DNA from: Phycisphaerae bacterium
Lineage (GTDB): Bacteria; Chloroflexota; Anaerolineae; 4572-78; J111
DNA length: 64,000 nucleotides
Assembly (NCBI GenBank): GCA_028285035.1
Contig: JANQQF010000156.1
Location: 85,162-149,161, forward strand
Reading direction: 5' to 3'
The position numbers and the translations under genes were made by a program. The notes beneath the pieces are model-generated. The model did not search any database, was not told the origin of the DNA, and was given only the letters and a program-made list of their open reading frames with translations. The stretch's first letter is position 1; each line of letters begins with the position of its first letter. Shown in pieces: positions 8,197 through 17,956 of the stretch.

Positions 8197-10311
8197 CTAA
8201 TCCACATCACCCCTTCGCACCGGGGCATAGGCGCCTTCTGTATATTTCACACGGGGATCCCACACCATAAACCCTGTACCCGCTGCGTCAAAGCTCCCTT
8301 TGATTTGAGCCTGAATTTCTTCTTTGCCATAGATCCGTTTGTCAAAACGATAGTCAGGGAAATCCTGAATCCAAGGGCGAACCTCACAGCCATACTTACT
8401 CACCCGTTCAACGGCGCGCTTGGTGCTCTCATGAACAATTTCATAGGGATAGGCAATGGCGAATTTATAACCTGGAATACCTGCGCCAAATGTTGAGGGA
8501 TACAACATCGGGCAAAGTACATCCAGATACTCTCCCATCTGCTCAATATCTTGGCCAATTGTTGTATCGTCTTTTCGCCAACAAGTATAGCCAAATGTGT
8601 CAGCCCCAATTTTAACCCCAAGCGGCGCCAGTTGACCTCGAGCAACGCTCAAAAAGGTGGTGATGGCGGCGACCCGATTTTGTCGAGTGAGTTCTTGGGA
8701 AAATGTTGGTGCCCCTAAATGACTGGGTGTTGGGAAGCGAACGTAGTCGAATTGAACCTCATCGAAGCCCTTTTGGGCTGCCTCTTTGGCAATAGCAATA
8801 TTGTAGTCCCAAGCTGGTCGCAAAAAAGGGTCACTCCAACTCAAGTTCTCACGATCCTGCCAAATTTCACTACTGTTTGGAATCTTTGCAGCGTACTCAG
8901 GGAAATTTTTGGCAAAGGGTGTATCCTTAAAAGTAACCATCCGAGCGATCGTATAAACACCTTGTGCCTTTAACTGGGCCATTACCTCATCAAAATCACG
9001 AGCGGTCGGACGATTCGCCCCAATATCCTGGGCCAAAGGATTCTGAGTCGGGTAACTGATGTAGCCGTGATCCCCTTTTACATCAATGACCACCGCATTG
9101 AACTCTGTTGTGTTTAGAAGCTCAAACATTCGCGCCCGAAAATCCTGATGCCCGATGGCAAAGTAACTAACGTACAAGGCTCGAATCGCTTCCAAAGGCC
9201 CAATCGGTGGAAAATCAGGGTCAATAATAATTGACGACTCAGGATCGGGATCTGGCTCTGGTTCTGGGGAGGGGTCCGGTGTAGGAGTAGGATCTGGCTC
9301 TTCTGGTGTTTCCGATGGATGCTCAACCACCCCAGGGATAATCAGCTCTTGTCCGACATTGATTAGATTCGGATTTTCAATTTGATTGGCATCAACGATG
9401 TCACGTACTGTAACGCCATATCGCTTGGCTATGCCGCTAAGTGTATCCCCTGCCACCACCGTATAGATCACATATTCGCTAGGCAGTTCAGGCACCTCAG
9501 GCTCAGGCTCTGGTTCTGGCAACGGATCTGGACTCATATAACCAGGAATTATTAACTTTTGGCCTGGATAAATGAGATTGGGGTTTGGTATATCATTTGC
9601 GGCAATCAATTCGGCCACAGTGATACCATAACGTTTGGCGATAGAACTCAAGGTATCGCCACGTTGCACTTGATAACGAAAGGCCGTTTCATCATCAACT
9701 ACGGGAGAGGTTGGGCGCGTTGACGCCACAGGAGACTCTGAAGCGGTAATATCAGGTGTAGTAACGGAGGGAGCGATATTAGCTAAAGACTCCTCAGTAT
9801 GTGACTCTTCCTCTACAGAAGTAAACTCCTCCAATTGAGGCAGTGTTTCTTGAGAAGAGTCCTCAGTCTCTACCGAATCTAGAGCAGGCAAATCAGAGAC
9901 GATAGCACCAGGCTCTGGGACATTAGAGGGAGTTTGCTCTGGCTCAGGAACTGGTGGTTGCGGTGTCTCAAGGCTATCCGTTTCAAAATCAGCGAGCAAA
10001 TCATCTAATTCTGGATGGGTCTCAACTGGCTCAGTTTGGACAAAAGGTTCGTTATCCTCTGGCCAGCCTCCGGTTAAGTCATCTGGAGAAAATGAGTCAT
10101 CCGGTTCACCGCTTGGGGTTCCATTGTCCACAGGCGGTGCGGTTGTCTCTGGAAATGTAGGTAGCTCTACATCAGTTTTTGTTGTACCGTCCTTTAAAGC
10201 CTGACGCTCTTCAGGGGGGAGTAAAAACTCATAACCGGGCGGGGGTGCCGCACCCAGCCAAACCATTAGACGAATATACAAATCTTGTAAAACAGCAAGA
10301 AGACTAGCCAT
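8197..10311 (-). CDS. LysM-containing putative glycoside hydrolase (DUF4015)
   Basis: A 704-residue protein from the ATG at 10311, which has GAGAGG upstream; a GTG 15 bases earlier would add five residues. There is no clear signal peptide, only a hydrophobic N-terminal helix ([17 protein letters not shown]). Next come a long acidic Pro/Glu/Thr linker, two LysM modules with [13 protein letters not shown] and [13 protein letters not shown] cores (about residues 215-262 and 280-328), a second Pro/Glu/Asp linker, and a C-terminal DUF4015 domain (about 380-700) predicted to be a TIM barrel related to glycoside hydrolases ([19 protein letters not shown]). LysM binds peptidoglycan-type glycans, so it is probably a cell-wall enzyme; activity is unproven. 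Confidence 0.85.
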   Translation of the reverse strand: MASLLAVLQDLYIRLMVWLGAAPPPGYEFLLPPEERQALKDGTTKTDVELPTFPETTAPPVDNGTPSGEPDDSFSPDDLTGGWPEDNEPFVQTEPVETHPELDDLLADFETDSLETPQPPVPEPEQTPSNVPEPGAIVSDLPALDSVETEDSSQETLPQLEEFTSVEEESHTEESLANIAPSVTTPDITASESPVASTRPTSPVVDDETAFRYQVQRGDTLSSIAKRYGITVAELIAANDIPNPNLIYPGQKLIIPGYMSPDPLPEPEPEPEVPELPSEYVIYTVVAGDTLSGIAKRYGVTVRDIVDANQIENPNLINVGQELIIPGVVEHPSETPEEPDPTPTPDPSPEPEPDPDPESSIIIDPDFPPIGPLEAIRALYVSYFAIGHQDFRARMFELLNTTEFNAVVIDVKGDHGYISYPTQNPLAQDIGANRPTARDFDEVMAQLKAQGVYTIARMVTFKDTPFAKNFPEYAAKIPNSSEIWQDRENLSWSDPFLRPAWDYNIAIAKEAAQKGFDEVQFDYVRFPTPSHLGAPTFSQELTRQNRVAAITTFLSVARGQLAPLGVKIGADTFGYTCWRKDDTTIGQDIEQMGEYLDVLCPMLYPSTFGAGIPGYKFAIAYPYEIVHESTKRAVERVSKYGCEVRPWIQDFPDYRFDKRIYGKEEIQAQIKGSFDAAGTGFMVWDPRVKYTEGAYAPVRRGDVD

Positions 10312-10447
10312 CCTACAACCTCTCACAATACTAAATAGTCAAAATAGCCCTCTTTTTAAGGGTTCTCGTCATTATACCATATAAGTCCCAATTGGACTAG
10401 ACATAATCTTTTGGACAGAAAGAGGGAGAATTTGATAAATAATCAGA

Positions 10448-11320
10448 TTAGCTTTGCGTTTTTTCCAGGCCAGCCAGAAAGAAATCAATCAGTTCATAAT
10501 CTTCAGCAGGCAACGGGGAACCTAATTTTGCCGTTATAGTATCCAAAGTAACCTGAAGATCTTCGCCATATTGAACCACCGCTTCCCCGACGGTTTTGAG
10601 AAGCGTCGTGTATTCAATCATCTCGGTTTGAGATAAAGGGGCCTCGTGATGCGAGGGAATATAAAAGTTTGCATCATAGGCAAGCAATCGTTCGATAAGG
10701 GGGAACAGCTTTTGAGGTGTGTAATGGTGTGGCTCGTCATAAAGATTTTGATAGATACAATCGCCAATGAAGAGAACACGATCTTGAGGGACGTGAATGA
10801 CACAAGAGTCGGCCGCGTGGTCGCCACCAATGTGATCAATGTGGCAGATTACATTCCCCAGATCGATAGTTAAACTCGTTTTTAGGATAACATTGGGAGC
10901 ACGCAAAATTAACTGCTCACGTTCAGCTTCTGATAATTCTGCCTTGATCATATCCCGGCAAAATTCGATTTCGATCCCATCCACCACTCGCTGATCCAAG
11001 GCAGCATCACGCCAATCCCATTCCTGCATAAGATGCATCATTCGGGTGGTTTCTTCGTGGGCGATGATGGGCACATCAAAAGCAGCCGTGCCAAAAACGT
11101 GGTCCCAATGCCAATGTGTAAGCGTGACAAACGTTGGGGAGGGAATATTCTCTTGCGTTAAATCATTGAGAAATGACTCGATATGATTGATCGAGTTCCC
11201 TGCATCAATCAACAGCGTACCTTGTTCACCAACAACGGCCCCCAAAATTGGACGGTCAGTACTTCCATCGGGCGAATACCAGTAGACATGATCGGTCAAC
11301 TTGTTCAGCGTATGGCGCAT
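10448..11320 (-). CDS. MBL-fold metallo-hydrolase
   Basis: A 290-residue metallo-beta-lactamase-fold hydrolase. The metal ligands are visible: THWHWDH (HxHxDH) at about 88-94, an Asp in DRVLFIGDCIY, and a late His in IPSHHEAP. Family members hydrolyse thioesters, lactones or phosphoesters, and the substrate here is unknown. The gene starts 3 bp after the sulfotransferase-like gene and is the last of a tight operon with the E2 acyltransferase. A role linked to acyl-CoA or lipoyl thioesters is possible, but that is only a guess from context. Confidence 0.85.
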   Translation of the reverse strand: MRHTLNKLTDHVYWYSPDGSTDRPILGAVVGEQGTLLIDAGNSINHIESFLNDLTQENIPSPTFVTLTHWHWDHVFGTAAFDVPIIAHEETTRMMHLMQEWDWRDAALDQRVVDGIEIEFCRDMIKAELSEAEREQLILRAPNVILKTSLTIDLGNVICHIDHIGGDHAADSCVIHVPQDRVLFIGDCIYQNLYDEPHHYTPQKLFPLIERLLAYDANFYIPSHHEAPLSQTEMIEYTTLLKTVGEAVVQYGEDLQVTLDTITAKLGSPLPAEDYELIDFFLAGLEKTQS

Positions 11321-11323
11321 CGG

Positions 11324-12055
11324 TTACTCTGCCTTAATGGCTCGGGCATACAAGATGTCATAATAAGGTTGTGACTCTTCTAAAAGGGGGACTAGGTTTT
11401 CCGGGAAAGGGTCGGTCTTTTTCTTGTAGGCTGCAAAGCCCGTTGATTTATGAAGACTGTGATACCAAAATTTTGCCCAAATCCCATCCTCTGGGCGGGC
11501 ACCCGCTTCCCACTGTAACATACTCTCCTCAAAGGGGATATCGAGTTGCTCACACAAAATTGATAGTACCCGTCGCGGATTCAGCAACAACTCTTTCGAG
11601 TCAATGATGGGGATAACCTGCCCCCACTCCGTAGCCAACTCAACAAGCTTTACCTGAGCATCATACCCTGTGTCTCGCAGGATTGGATTTGGAATATTTT
11701 TGGCGAGCGAGGGCAACATCTCCTCTGGTGAACGAATTAAAAGGATGTTGGTCAACTTCTTTAGAAATGACCAATCCAAATTAATCAAATGATGGGGCAT
11801 ATTTTTGATAAAGAAAACAGGCTTATCACATGGCCCAAAGATAACCTCCTGGACAACTCGCTCGCCATCCGAAATCATTGAAGCAATAATTTCCTCCTGC
11901 CCAGGATGTTCGGCATCAGACACCCTTAAGTAATGACCGTAAAGGGGCTCATCGACCACTTGCGTATCTGAGCGCTGAGCGAAAGAGTACATCATTGCAG
12001 TCGAGACATTGCGGGGCCCAGACCACATTGAAATTCGTTTGCAGTTTTCAGTCAT
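11324..12055 (-). CDS. Sulfotransferase-like P-loop protein
   Basis: A 243-residue protein. The N-terminal SGPRNVSTAMMYSFAQR loop matches the 5'-phosphosulfate-binding loop of PAPS sulfotransferases, and ILLIRSPEEMLPSLAKN matches the downstream 3'-phosphate region (usually RNP, here RSP). Similar proteins are sometimes labelled as branched-chain aminotransferase-like, which this sequence does not support. It is probably cytoplasmic. It lies 7 bp after the E2 gene and 3 bp before the MBL hydrolase gene, so the three are almost surely cotranscribed. Acceptor unknown. Confidence 0.75.
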   Translation of the reverse strand: MTENCKRISMWSGPRNVSTAMMYSFAQRSDTQVVDEPLYGHYLRVSDAEHPGQEEIIASMISDGERVVQEVIFGPCDKPVFFIKNMPHHLINLDWSFLKKLTNILLIRSPEEMLPSLAKNIPNPILRDTGYDAQVKLVELATEWGQVIPIIDSKELLLNPRRVLSILCEQLDIPFEESMLQWEAGARPEDGIWAKFWYHSLHKSTGFAAYKKKTDPFPENLVPLLEESQPYYDILYARAIKAE

Positions 12056-12062
12056 AATTAGT

Positions 12063-13346
12063 TTACACCATATCCAAAAAGAGTAATTTAGGATCTGATA
12101 ACAAAGTCATCACTCGAGTCAAGAAGGCCCCCGCGGCAGCACCATCTAATAGTCGATGATCAAAGCTAAGGGCGAGAGGTAGCATTGGCCGAATGTCTAG
12201 CTGCCCGTCAATTGCCACAGGTTTATCTTGGATACGCCCTACCCCTAAGATTGCTACTTCCGGAGGGTTGATAATTGGGGTGCCTTGGGAGCCACCAAAA
12301 CTGCCAAAATTTGTAATGGTAAAGGTGCTACCAGACAACTCACTGGGGCTTAATTTTCGTTGGCGGGCCGCGTCAGATAATCTCGCTAATTCGGAGGCAA
12401 TTTGGGCGGGACTAAGCTGATCAGCGTGACGAATGACAGGCACAAGCAAGCCAGCATCGATGGCCGTAGCCACACCGATATGATAAAAGCGATGAAGCAT
12501 CACTTTCTGTTGTTCCATACTCAGCGAGGCGTTGAAATAGGGGTAAGTTTTCAGGGTTTGGACGACCGCTTTAATGATAAAAGGCAGATACGTTAATTTC
12601 AATTCGCGCCGTTCAACCTCAGCCTTCAGATCCTGTCGGAAAGCCACCAACTTGGAGACATCTACCTCTTCGAAGGTGGTGACGTGGGGGATCTTCCAAG
12701 CCTCCTCCATTCGCTGCGCAATACGACGCCGAAGCCCTTGCAAAGGCTCTTCATCGGTAACTGCTTCACCACTGGATCGAAGGGTCGTTGACAATGGGGC
12801 TGACGATATTGAAGTCATTTCAGGATTTGTTACGGTTGGAACTGACGCAATTTCTGGTGGTCGTTTAGCAAAGGCGTGAACATCACTGGGCAGGACTCGG
12901 CCAGATGGTCCAGAACCAACGACTTGGGCCAAATCAATTTCTAATTCCAAAGCAAGTTTACGGACGGCTGGAGCAGCTAACACGCGTTTACCAGGGCCAG
13001 CCAGCCCTGGCTTTTTGACAGACGACATTGCCTGGGGGATATCTTCTCGGACTGCAATCTTTTTTGCCGTTTTACCATTTGAGACCGGCTTTGGAGCATT
13101 TTTGTTATTGATTTGCGGATCAATGACGATAAGCACATCGCCCACTTCAGCGACGATGCCAGGTTTTACCCGAATCTCTGAAACAACCCCGGCCACTGGC
13201 GCTGGAATTTCAACAATGGCCTTGTCCGTCTGCACTTCCAACATCGGCTGATCAAGGGCGACAGTATCACCTTGTTTAACGAGCCAACGTACAATCTCTG
13301 CTTCGTGAATACCTTCCCCAACGTCGGGTAACTTAAATTCGTACAT
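12063..13346 (-). CDS. Dihydrolipoamide acyltransferase (E2) of a 2-oxoacid dehydrogenase complex
   Basis: A 427-residue E2 core protein. In order: a lipoyl domain (1-80) with the lipoylated Lys42 in the TDKA motif, a Pro/Lys linker, an E3/E1-binding domain (about 120-158, AAPAVRKLALELEIDLAQV), a second linker, and the catalytic domain (about 200-427) ending with DHRLLDG around His397. It moves the acyl group from E1 to CoA on swinging lipoyl arms. AGGAG precedes the ATG. No E1 or E3 gene lies in the window, so pyruvate and branched-chain specificity cannot be told apart. It heads an unusual operon with a sulfotransferase-like protein and an MBL hydrolase. Confidence 0.93.
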   Translation of the reverse strand: MYEFKLPDVGEGIHEAEIVRWLVKQGDTVALDQPMLEVQTDKAIVEIPAPVAGVVSEIRVKPGIVAEVGDVLIVIDPQINNKNAPKPVSNGKTAKKIAVREDIPQAMSSVKKPGLAGPGKRVLAAPAVRKLALELEIDLAQVVGSGPSGRVLPSDVHAFAKRPPEIASVPTVTNPEMTSISSAPLSTTLRSSGEAVTDEEPLQGLRRRIAQRMEEAWKIPHVTTFEEVDVSKLVAFRQDLKAEVERRELKLTYLPFIIKAVVQTLKTYPYFNASLSMEQQKVMLHRFYHIGVATAIDAGLLVPVIRHADQLSPAQIASELARLSDAARQRKLSPSELSGSTFTITNFGSFGGSQGTPIINPPEVAILGVGRIQDKPVAIDGQLDIRPMLPLALSFDHRLLDGAAAGAFLTRVMTLLSDPKLLFLDMV

Positions 13347-13364
13347 TAGGCTGCTCCTTGTTTG

Positions 13365-13453
13365 GAGTTCGTAGAGTTCATAGGGTTTGTAGAGTTTGTA
13401 GAGTTAACTTCAAGAACTCTATAACCCTATAAACTCCTTAACTCTATAAACTC
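13365..13453. repeat. Short-word foldback repeat (9-bp GAGTTYRTA units)
   Basis: Tandem 9-bp words of the form GAGTTCGTA, GAGTTCATA, GGGTTTGTA and GAGTTTGTA run from 13365 to about 13409. Inverted versions follow at 13414-13453, so the whole folds into a long imperfect hairpin. It lies between xseA and the start of the E2 gene. Same style as the elements near 23.3 and 45.5 kb, with different words. Confidence 0.7.
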
Positions 13454-13510
13454 GCCAACATTATATAACATCAAAAACAAATCGGCTAGGGGTGTGGGAG
13501 GAAAACGGAG

Positions 13511-14722
13511 TTAGTCTACCGTGACGTCAAACTCGCCGTCACTCACTTTAACGACTAGCGCATCCCCTTGGGTCACTTGCCCTGTCTCAGTGACAACAGC
13601 GTCCCCCTTCTGCACAATGGCATAGCCACGAGCTAAGGTCGCCTCAGGGTTGAGGGCAGTTAAACGGGCAGCGAGCGTATTGACCCGCTCTTTCTGCAAG
13701 GAGATTTGATGATCGAGGGTGCGCTGCAACCGACTGGTGAGCATATCAATGCGCTGGCGATCATTGTTGATTTTATTTTCGGGAGAAAGTCGCGTTAAGG
13801 CCCAATGCTGTTGTTGCAGTTGCATTCGGGCCGTGTTGATATGTTGCTGGGCAATATCGGCCAAGCTAAATTGATAGCCCTGCAACATCCGATCCAGTTC
13901 AGTCCGATCTGGGGTTGCCATCTCAGCCGCGGCTGAAGGCGTGGGGGCACGTACATCCGCTACAAGATCAGCAATGGTGAAGTCAATTTCGTGACCAACC
14001 CCAGAGATGATAGGAATGGGGCAGGCGGCGATGGTTCGGGCCAAATCCTCATCATTAAAGGCCCACAGATCTTCCAGGCTACCACCACCCCGGGTGAGAA
14101 TAATGACATCAACCTCTTGATTGACGATGGATTCCAGAGCAGCAATAATTTGAGGGGACGCTGTATCGCCTTGGACCAATGTTGGGGCCAAAATAACTTG
14201 AGCGATGGGGTAACGACGGCGCAGGACATTGATGATATCGCGTAGAGCGGCTGCATCCGGCGAGGTAACAATTCCAATACGGCGAGGAAATTCAGGAAGT
14301 GATTTTTTTAACTCTGAATCAAAGAGACCCTCTGCATCAAGCTTGGCTTTGATGCGCTCAAATTGCGTATGTAAATCGCCCTGCCCGGCGGGTTCTAGAT
14401 CATCAACATAAAATTGATAATTCCCCCCAACCTCATAAACGGAAATTTTTCCGTGCGCCAGCACAGCCTCTCCATCACGTTGAGGCATATACAGTAGTCG
14501 ATTGGCCTGTGTGCGCCAGATAACCGCTCGGATGCTGGCATTGGCATCTTTGAGCGTGAAGTAAATGTGGCCTGAAGCCGCTCGCTTCCAATTGGAAATT
14601 TCACCCTCCAACCAAACATCTTGCAGCGTTAAATCGGCCTCAAATTTTTGCCGAATGTAGGCGTTAATGGCACTGACTGATAAAACGCGAGGTTGTAAGT
14701 CAAACAAAGAGCCTTGTTGCAT
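13511..14722 (-). CDS. xseA: Exodeoxyribonuclease VII large subunit
   Basis: A 403-residue XseA. The N-terminal OB-fold (about 10-110, VWLEGEISNWKRAASGHIYF) binds single-stranded DNA. The catalytic region holds RRIGIVTSPDAAALRDI, RGGGSLEDLWAFNDE and GVGHEIDFTIADLVADVRAPTPSAAA. A coiled helical region that contacts XseB follows, and the end carries the family's ARGYAIVQKGD segment. The complex degrades single-stranded DNA in both directions during repair. No xseB is seen nearby. It lies just after the SpoIID-fusion gene (11 bp), so they may be cotranscribed. Confidence 0.96.
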   Translation of the reverse strand: MQQGSLFDLQPRVLSVSAINAYIRQKFEADLTLQDVWLEGEISNWKRAASGHIYFTLKDANASIRAVIWRTQANRLLYMPQRDGEAVLAHGKISVYEVGGNYQFYVDDLEPAGQGDLHTQFERIKAKLDAEGLFDSELKKSLPEFPRRIGIVTSPDAAALRDIINVLRRRYPIAQVILAPTLVQGDTASPQIIAALESIVNQEVDVIILTRGGGSLEDLWAFNDEDLARTIAACPIPIISGVGHEIDFTIADLVADVRAPTPSAAAEMATPDRTELDRMLQGYQFSLADIAQQHINTARMQLQQQHWALTRLSPENKINNDRQRIDMLTSRLQRTLDHQISLQKERVNTLAARLTALNPEATLARGYAIVQKGDAVVTETGQVTQGDALVVKVSDGEFDVTVD

Positions 14723-14733
14723 CTCGTTCTACC

Positions 14734-17451
14734 CTATTCAGCATCCTGAATTTCAAATAGACCGACGGCCTCAGGATTGGCCGCCAGTAGTGTTTGCAGT
14801 AATGTCTCCGCCTGAGCGCGTGACATTTGATCGGAGACTAACCGAACCTGCTCGTCCACCCCACTGACCTTTTCGAATGTGACATGAGTGAACTGCCCAT
14901 TAATTGGAATGATAAATCGCTGGTCTTCAAATTGAATCGTGTAATTTCCGATTTCATGCGTGTACAACTCAAATCCACCTGAGCCATATTCAGCTTTATG
15001 CCCACTTACAAGCTGTGCTTTCACTCCGCTAGGGCTGGTAATCACGATGGGTCGATTGGGTATGCCAATATCTCCCACCAACAAAGGTAATCCATCACCC
15101 CGCTCCAAGCTAATTTGCCACTCTTCTGTGTCGGGTGGTTCAGCAAATTTTAGGGCAAGGGCCACTTGATTACTTCCGGTAATAATTACTTTCTGTTCGA
15201 TCGCACTGTCTACGACTCGGATAGTGTAATGCCCCATCGGCAACTGATCAAACAAAAAATGCCCATTTTGATCGGTAATCGTTTCAAATGTATCCCGATC
15301 ACTCTTTAGGGTGATGTCTCGATTCGGCACCGGGCGATTCGTGTAGCTTCGTAGAATACCGACAATAATACCGTTTGGCTCAGATGCCCCATCATTGTGC
15401 CGGAAGGTGAGTCGGGTAGTCAAGCCCTTGGATTCGACCGTGAAGCGGTGGCCTTCAATCTCTAAGGTATATATTCCAGCCTCTGGTGCATAGAACTCGA
15501 ATCCACCAACACCTATATCAGGTTTATGTCCCGTATGAAGTTGGTAAAGTTGGCCAGAGGGAGTTTGGATTAAAATGCGCTGGTTGGCCTTGCCCCAGTC
15601 ACCTAGGATTAGTGGCAGTCCTCGCACTCGCTCAACTTCCACAATTAAATCAGGCACTTCAGGGGCTGGCAGGGTAATGGTGAGCGATAAATCTTCACCT
15701 GGAGTCGGGGTCACTGTTTCGGGTTGGATGTTATAGTCCGGAAAAGTTAAGGTGTATGTCCCACCGGGGACATTCCCAAATTGAAATGAACCATCCGTTT
15801 GAGTCCGAGCTTCCACAGATTGGCCATTTCCTTCCAGGATAACCGGGACGTTAGCGATAGGTGACCGAGTGTGATCGAGAACCTGGCCTAAAATATTGCT
15901 CGTGCGAACGGGTGTCGTCGGTCCGACGGTAGCCCCAGTGTAGTAGTGTCGAATGATCTGGTCATAGGTGTAGCCCTGTTCGGCAAAGACCCGGCTCCCG
16001 TGCTGACAGAAGCCAACCCCGTGACCGAATTGTTCTCCTGTAGCCGGACAAGGGACCCCACGCAGGTAAGGGACAGGCCAGCCTCGCCCATTAACTTGGA
16101 AGACATCCTCATTATTTTGGGTATGGCCACCACAGTTAGCGGAGAAAATACCGTTGACTGTCGCGCCATTGTATCGAGCAATAATCCCTTGCGTTTGTTG
16201 AATGGCTTGGTCTGTGTTAGGGTGAATTTTGCCTTCATCATAATTTTGGCAATGGGCTGGGTTGGTACAAATATCGGCGTTGTCGTGTCTTGGGTTTTCA
16301 ATGGCATATTGGGCATAGCTGCGAGCGGCCACACTTTGGGCCTTGAGTGACTCAATCGGCCAGGAGGCTGGAACCTCAGAGGGAACAACTGCTCTTAAGT
16401 ATGTCTCCATTCCCATTTCGCGAACAGTGCCATCATCAAATAGAACGCGAATGATGGTATCATCATCTGGAATAGGCGGACGCTCGTCAGGGTCATCGAT
16501 GGGGGGACGCTCATCCGGATCGTCTATCGTTGGAATATCCGGCATTGTGCGGAGACGATTAATGTGGGCCGGAAGATTTTTCACACGCTGTGTCCAAGAA
16601 TTGGGAACGTTGCCTGGACTATTTGTCGGGTCATGCCACAAGAAATAGGTGAGGGCCAGCACGCGATTATCACTCAAACATTTTTCCGCATAGTACATCA
16701 CTTGGTCGGTGAAATCGCTGTCAGACGCCCCAAAATTGCCCGCTTCATCGATGATAATGCGAGCATCCATATTGTAACGCGTCTTAAACAGGTTGAGGAC
16801 CCGTTGCCAACGAAACGCATACCACGTGGACAAGGCTGGGTCGTACAGCCAATCCCGCTCTGAACCAGCGCCATGGCCCCAATAGCCGTGAAAACAGATA
16901 ATGTTATCAAAATAATCCCGAATGGTGTCTTTAAGGTAGTCGAAGCCGGCCCAACCATCTTTGGGATGACCATCATCATCTGGTGCCCCATCTTCGTGAT
17001 GGCCGGAGGCAAAGGGAGGTGTAACAAGTTTCATCTCGGGCACCATATTTTTGATCACATCAGCGGTCAAGCGTACCCAATTCGCATATCTTTGATAAAA
17101 GTCTGGGGTGGTGTATAGAGACTGATTGTTAGGATTGGGATCGCCATTTTCATAGTGAAGATTCATTTCATTGGCAAAATAAACGTAAGGGTCGAGGCGG
17201 CGCATGTTTGACCACTTGCTGACCACCTCTTGGCCTAACTGCCGAGCGTAATATTCGGGGTTTTGATGCCAGTTATGAGGATGTTGAAAGCGAACAATGA
17301 TATCTGCGTCAGGATGAGCCGCTTTATAATCAAAAACTCCGTTCACCCCTAAATAATCGTAAAAACTAGTTAGGGCCCCCGGCTGCCAACTCAACATCTG
17401 GGAGGGGTCACCCGGATGGCCATTTGCCACCCATATTCCAGGCCGACGCAT
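14734..17451 (-). CDS. TIM-barrel glycosidase-like / SpoIID amidase-enhancer fusion with CarboxypepD-reg repeats
   Basis: A 905-residue multidomain protein from the ATG at 17451 (GTG at 17454 is adjacent). Residues about 1-310 look like a clan GH-A TIM barrel, with candidate acid/base Glu96 (FANEMNLH) and nucleophile Glu237 (IIIDEAGNFG) 141 residues apart. A DDPDERPPI repeat linker follows. Residues about 336-520 are a SpoIID/LytB domain (METYLRAVVPSEVPASWP, LKAQSVAARSYAQYA, GHGVGFCQHG). The rest alternates carboxypeptidase regulatory-like domains (DGSFQFGNVPGGTYTLTFPD; NGHFLFDQLPMGHYTIRV) with two copies of a second repeat (LPLILGDWG; LPLLVGDIG). No signal peptide is visible, which is odd for a likely cell-wall protein. 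Confidence 0.82.
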   Translation of the reverse strand: MRRPGIWVANGHPGDPSQMLSWQPGALTSFYDYLGVNGVFDYKAAHPDADIIVRFQHPHNWHQNPEYYARQLGQEVVSKWSNMRRLDPYVYFANEMNLHYENGDPNPNNQSLYTTPDFYQRYANWVRLTADVIKNMVPEMKLVTPPFASGHHEDGAPDDDGHPKDGWAGFDYLKDTIRDYFDNIICFHGYWGHGAGSERDWLYDPALSTWYAFRWQRVLNLFKTRYNMDARIIIDEAGNFGASDSDFTDQVMYYAEKCLSDNRVLALTYFLWHDPTNSPGNVPNSWTQRVKNLPAHINRLRTMPDIPTIDDPDERPPIDDPDERPPIPDDDTIIRVLFDDGTVREMGMETYLRAVVPSEVPASWPIESLKAQSVAARSYAQYAIENPRHDNADICTNPAHCQNYDEGKIHPNTDQAIQQTQGIIARYNGATVNGIFSANCGGHTQNNEDVFQVNGRGWPVPYLRGVPCPATGEQFGHGVGFCQHGSRVFAEQGYTYDQIIRHYYTGATVGPTTPVRTSNILGQVLDHTRSPIANVPVILEGNGQSVEARTQTDGSFQFGNVPGGTYTLTFPDYNIQPETVTPTPGEDLSLTITLPAPEVPDLIVEVERVRGLPLILGDWGKANQRILIQTPSGQLYQLHTGHKPDIGVGGFEFYAPEAGIYTLEIEGHRFTVESKGLTTRLTFRHNDGASEPNGIIVGILRSYTNRPVPNRDITLKSDRDTFETITDQNGHFLFDQLPMGHYTIRVVDSAIEQKVIITGSNQVALALKFAEPPDTEEWQISLERGDGLPLLVGDIGIPNRPIVITSPSGVKAQLVSGHKAEYGSGGFELYTHEIGNYTIQFEDQRFIIPINGQFTHVTFEKVSGVDEQVRLVSDQMSRAQAETLLQTLLAANPEAVGLFEIQDAE

Positions 17452-17520
17452 CACATCATTACTCCTTATCGAAATTACTTACCTATTATGACATAAAAAA
17501 GGGCAGATGCAAGCATGACA

Positions 17521-17550
17521 TAAAACAAAAAAGCGTGCTATCAAGCACGC
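17521..17550 (-). terminator. Rho-independent terminator of the 100-residue protein gene
   Basis: GCGTGC (17533-17538) and GCACGC (17545-17550) form a hairpin with a TATCAA loop. Read on the minus strand it is followed by a run of T. It separates the small gene from the SpoIID-fusion gene. Confidence 0.75.
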
Positions 17551-17579
17551 CTTTCAATCAAGTTATCAAAACCGTGGGT

Positions 17580-17882
17580 TTAGAGCAATTGAAATTTGCT
17601 GGTTGCGCGGACAACTTTATAGTTGAAGTTTGTTACATATTCGAACAGTTTATCTTGCAAACCTTTCCACTCTTGGTTCGCCAAAATAGATTTCATTGTG
17701 TCCAGATCATCGGTCACGCCCCCTGTCAAAATCTGCGAGCCATTACCAACAACCGTATACCACACCTCAGTAGGTTGAATCCCTAATTTCATCAACCCAG
17801 GCGCGAATTCTCGCACAATAAATTCGAAGTAGTCACTTTCCGCACCCGGTTTTATGTCCCAACTCATCAGTAGCTTAACCAT
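17580..17882 (-). CDS. Small protein, possible dimeric alpha/beta-barrel fold
   Basis: A 100-residue soluble protein without Cys or a membrane segment. The layout (MVKLLMSWDIKPG strand, helix, EVWYTVVGNGSQILTGGVTDD strands, helix DTMKSILANQEWKGL) suggests a ferredoxin-like fold of the dimeric alpha/beta-barrel type, used by small monooxygenase-like and NIPSNAP-like proteins. No active-site residue can be named. It has its own terminator and seems to be a single-gene unit. Function unknown. Confidence 0.7.
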   Translation of the reverse strand: MVKLLMSWDIKPGAESDYFEFIVREFAPGLMKLGIQPTEVWYTVVGNGSQILTGGVTDDLDTMKSILANQEWKGLQDKLFEYVTNFNYKVVRATSKFQLL

Positions 17883-17956
17883 ATAAAGAAATCCTTATTG
17901 AAACGTATCCTACATCTAGACAAGATAGCAGAATCAAGAGGATTCTGCAAGTTTTT

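Noticed and set aside
17488..17520. Fourth copy of the ATGACA promoter
   Set aside because: Two ATGACA words occur here, but 27 bp apart, without GACA extension or a -10 at the right place, and next to a terminator.
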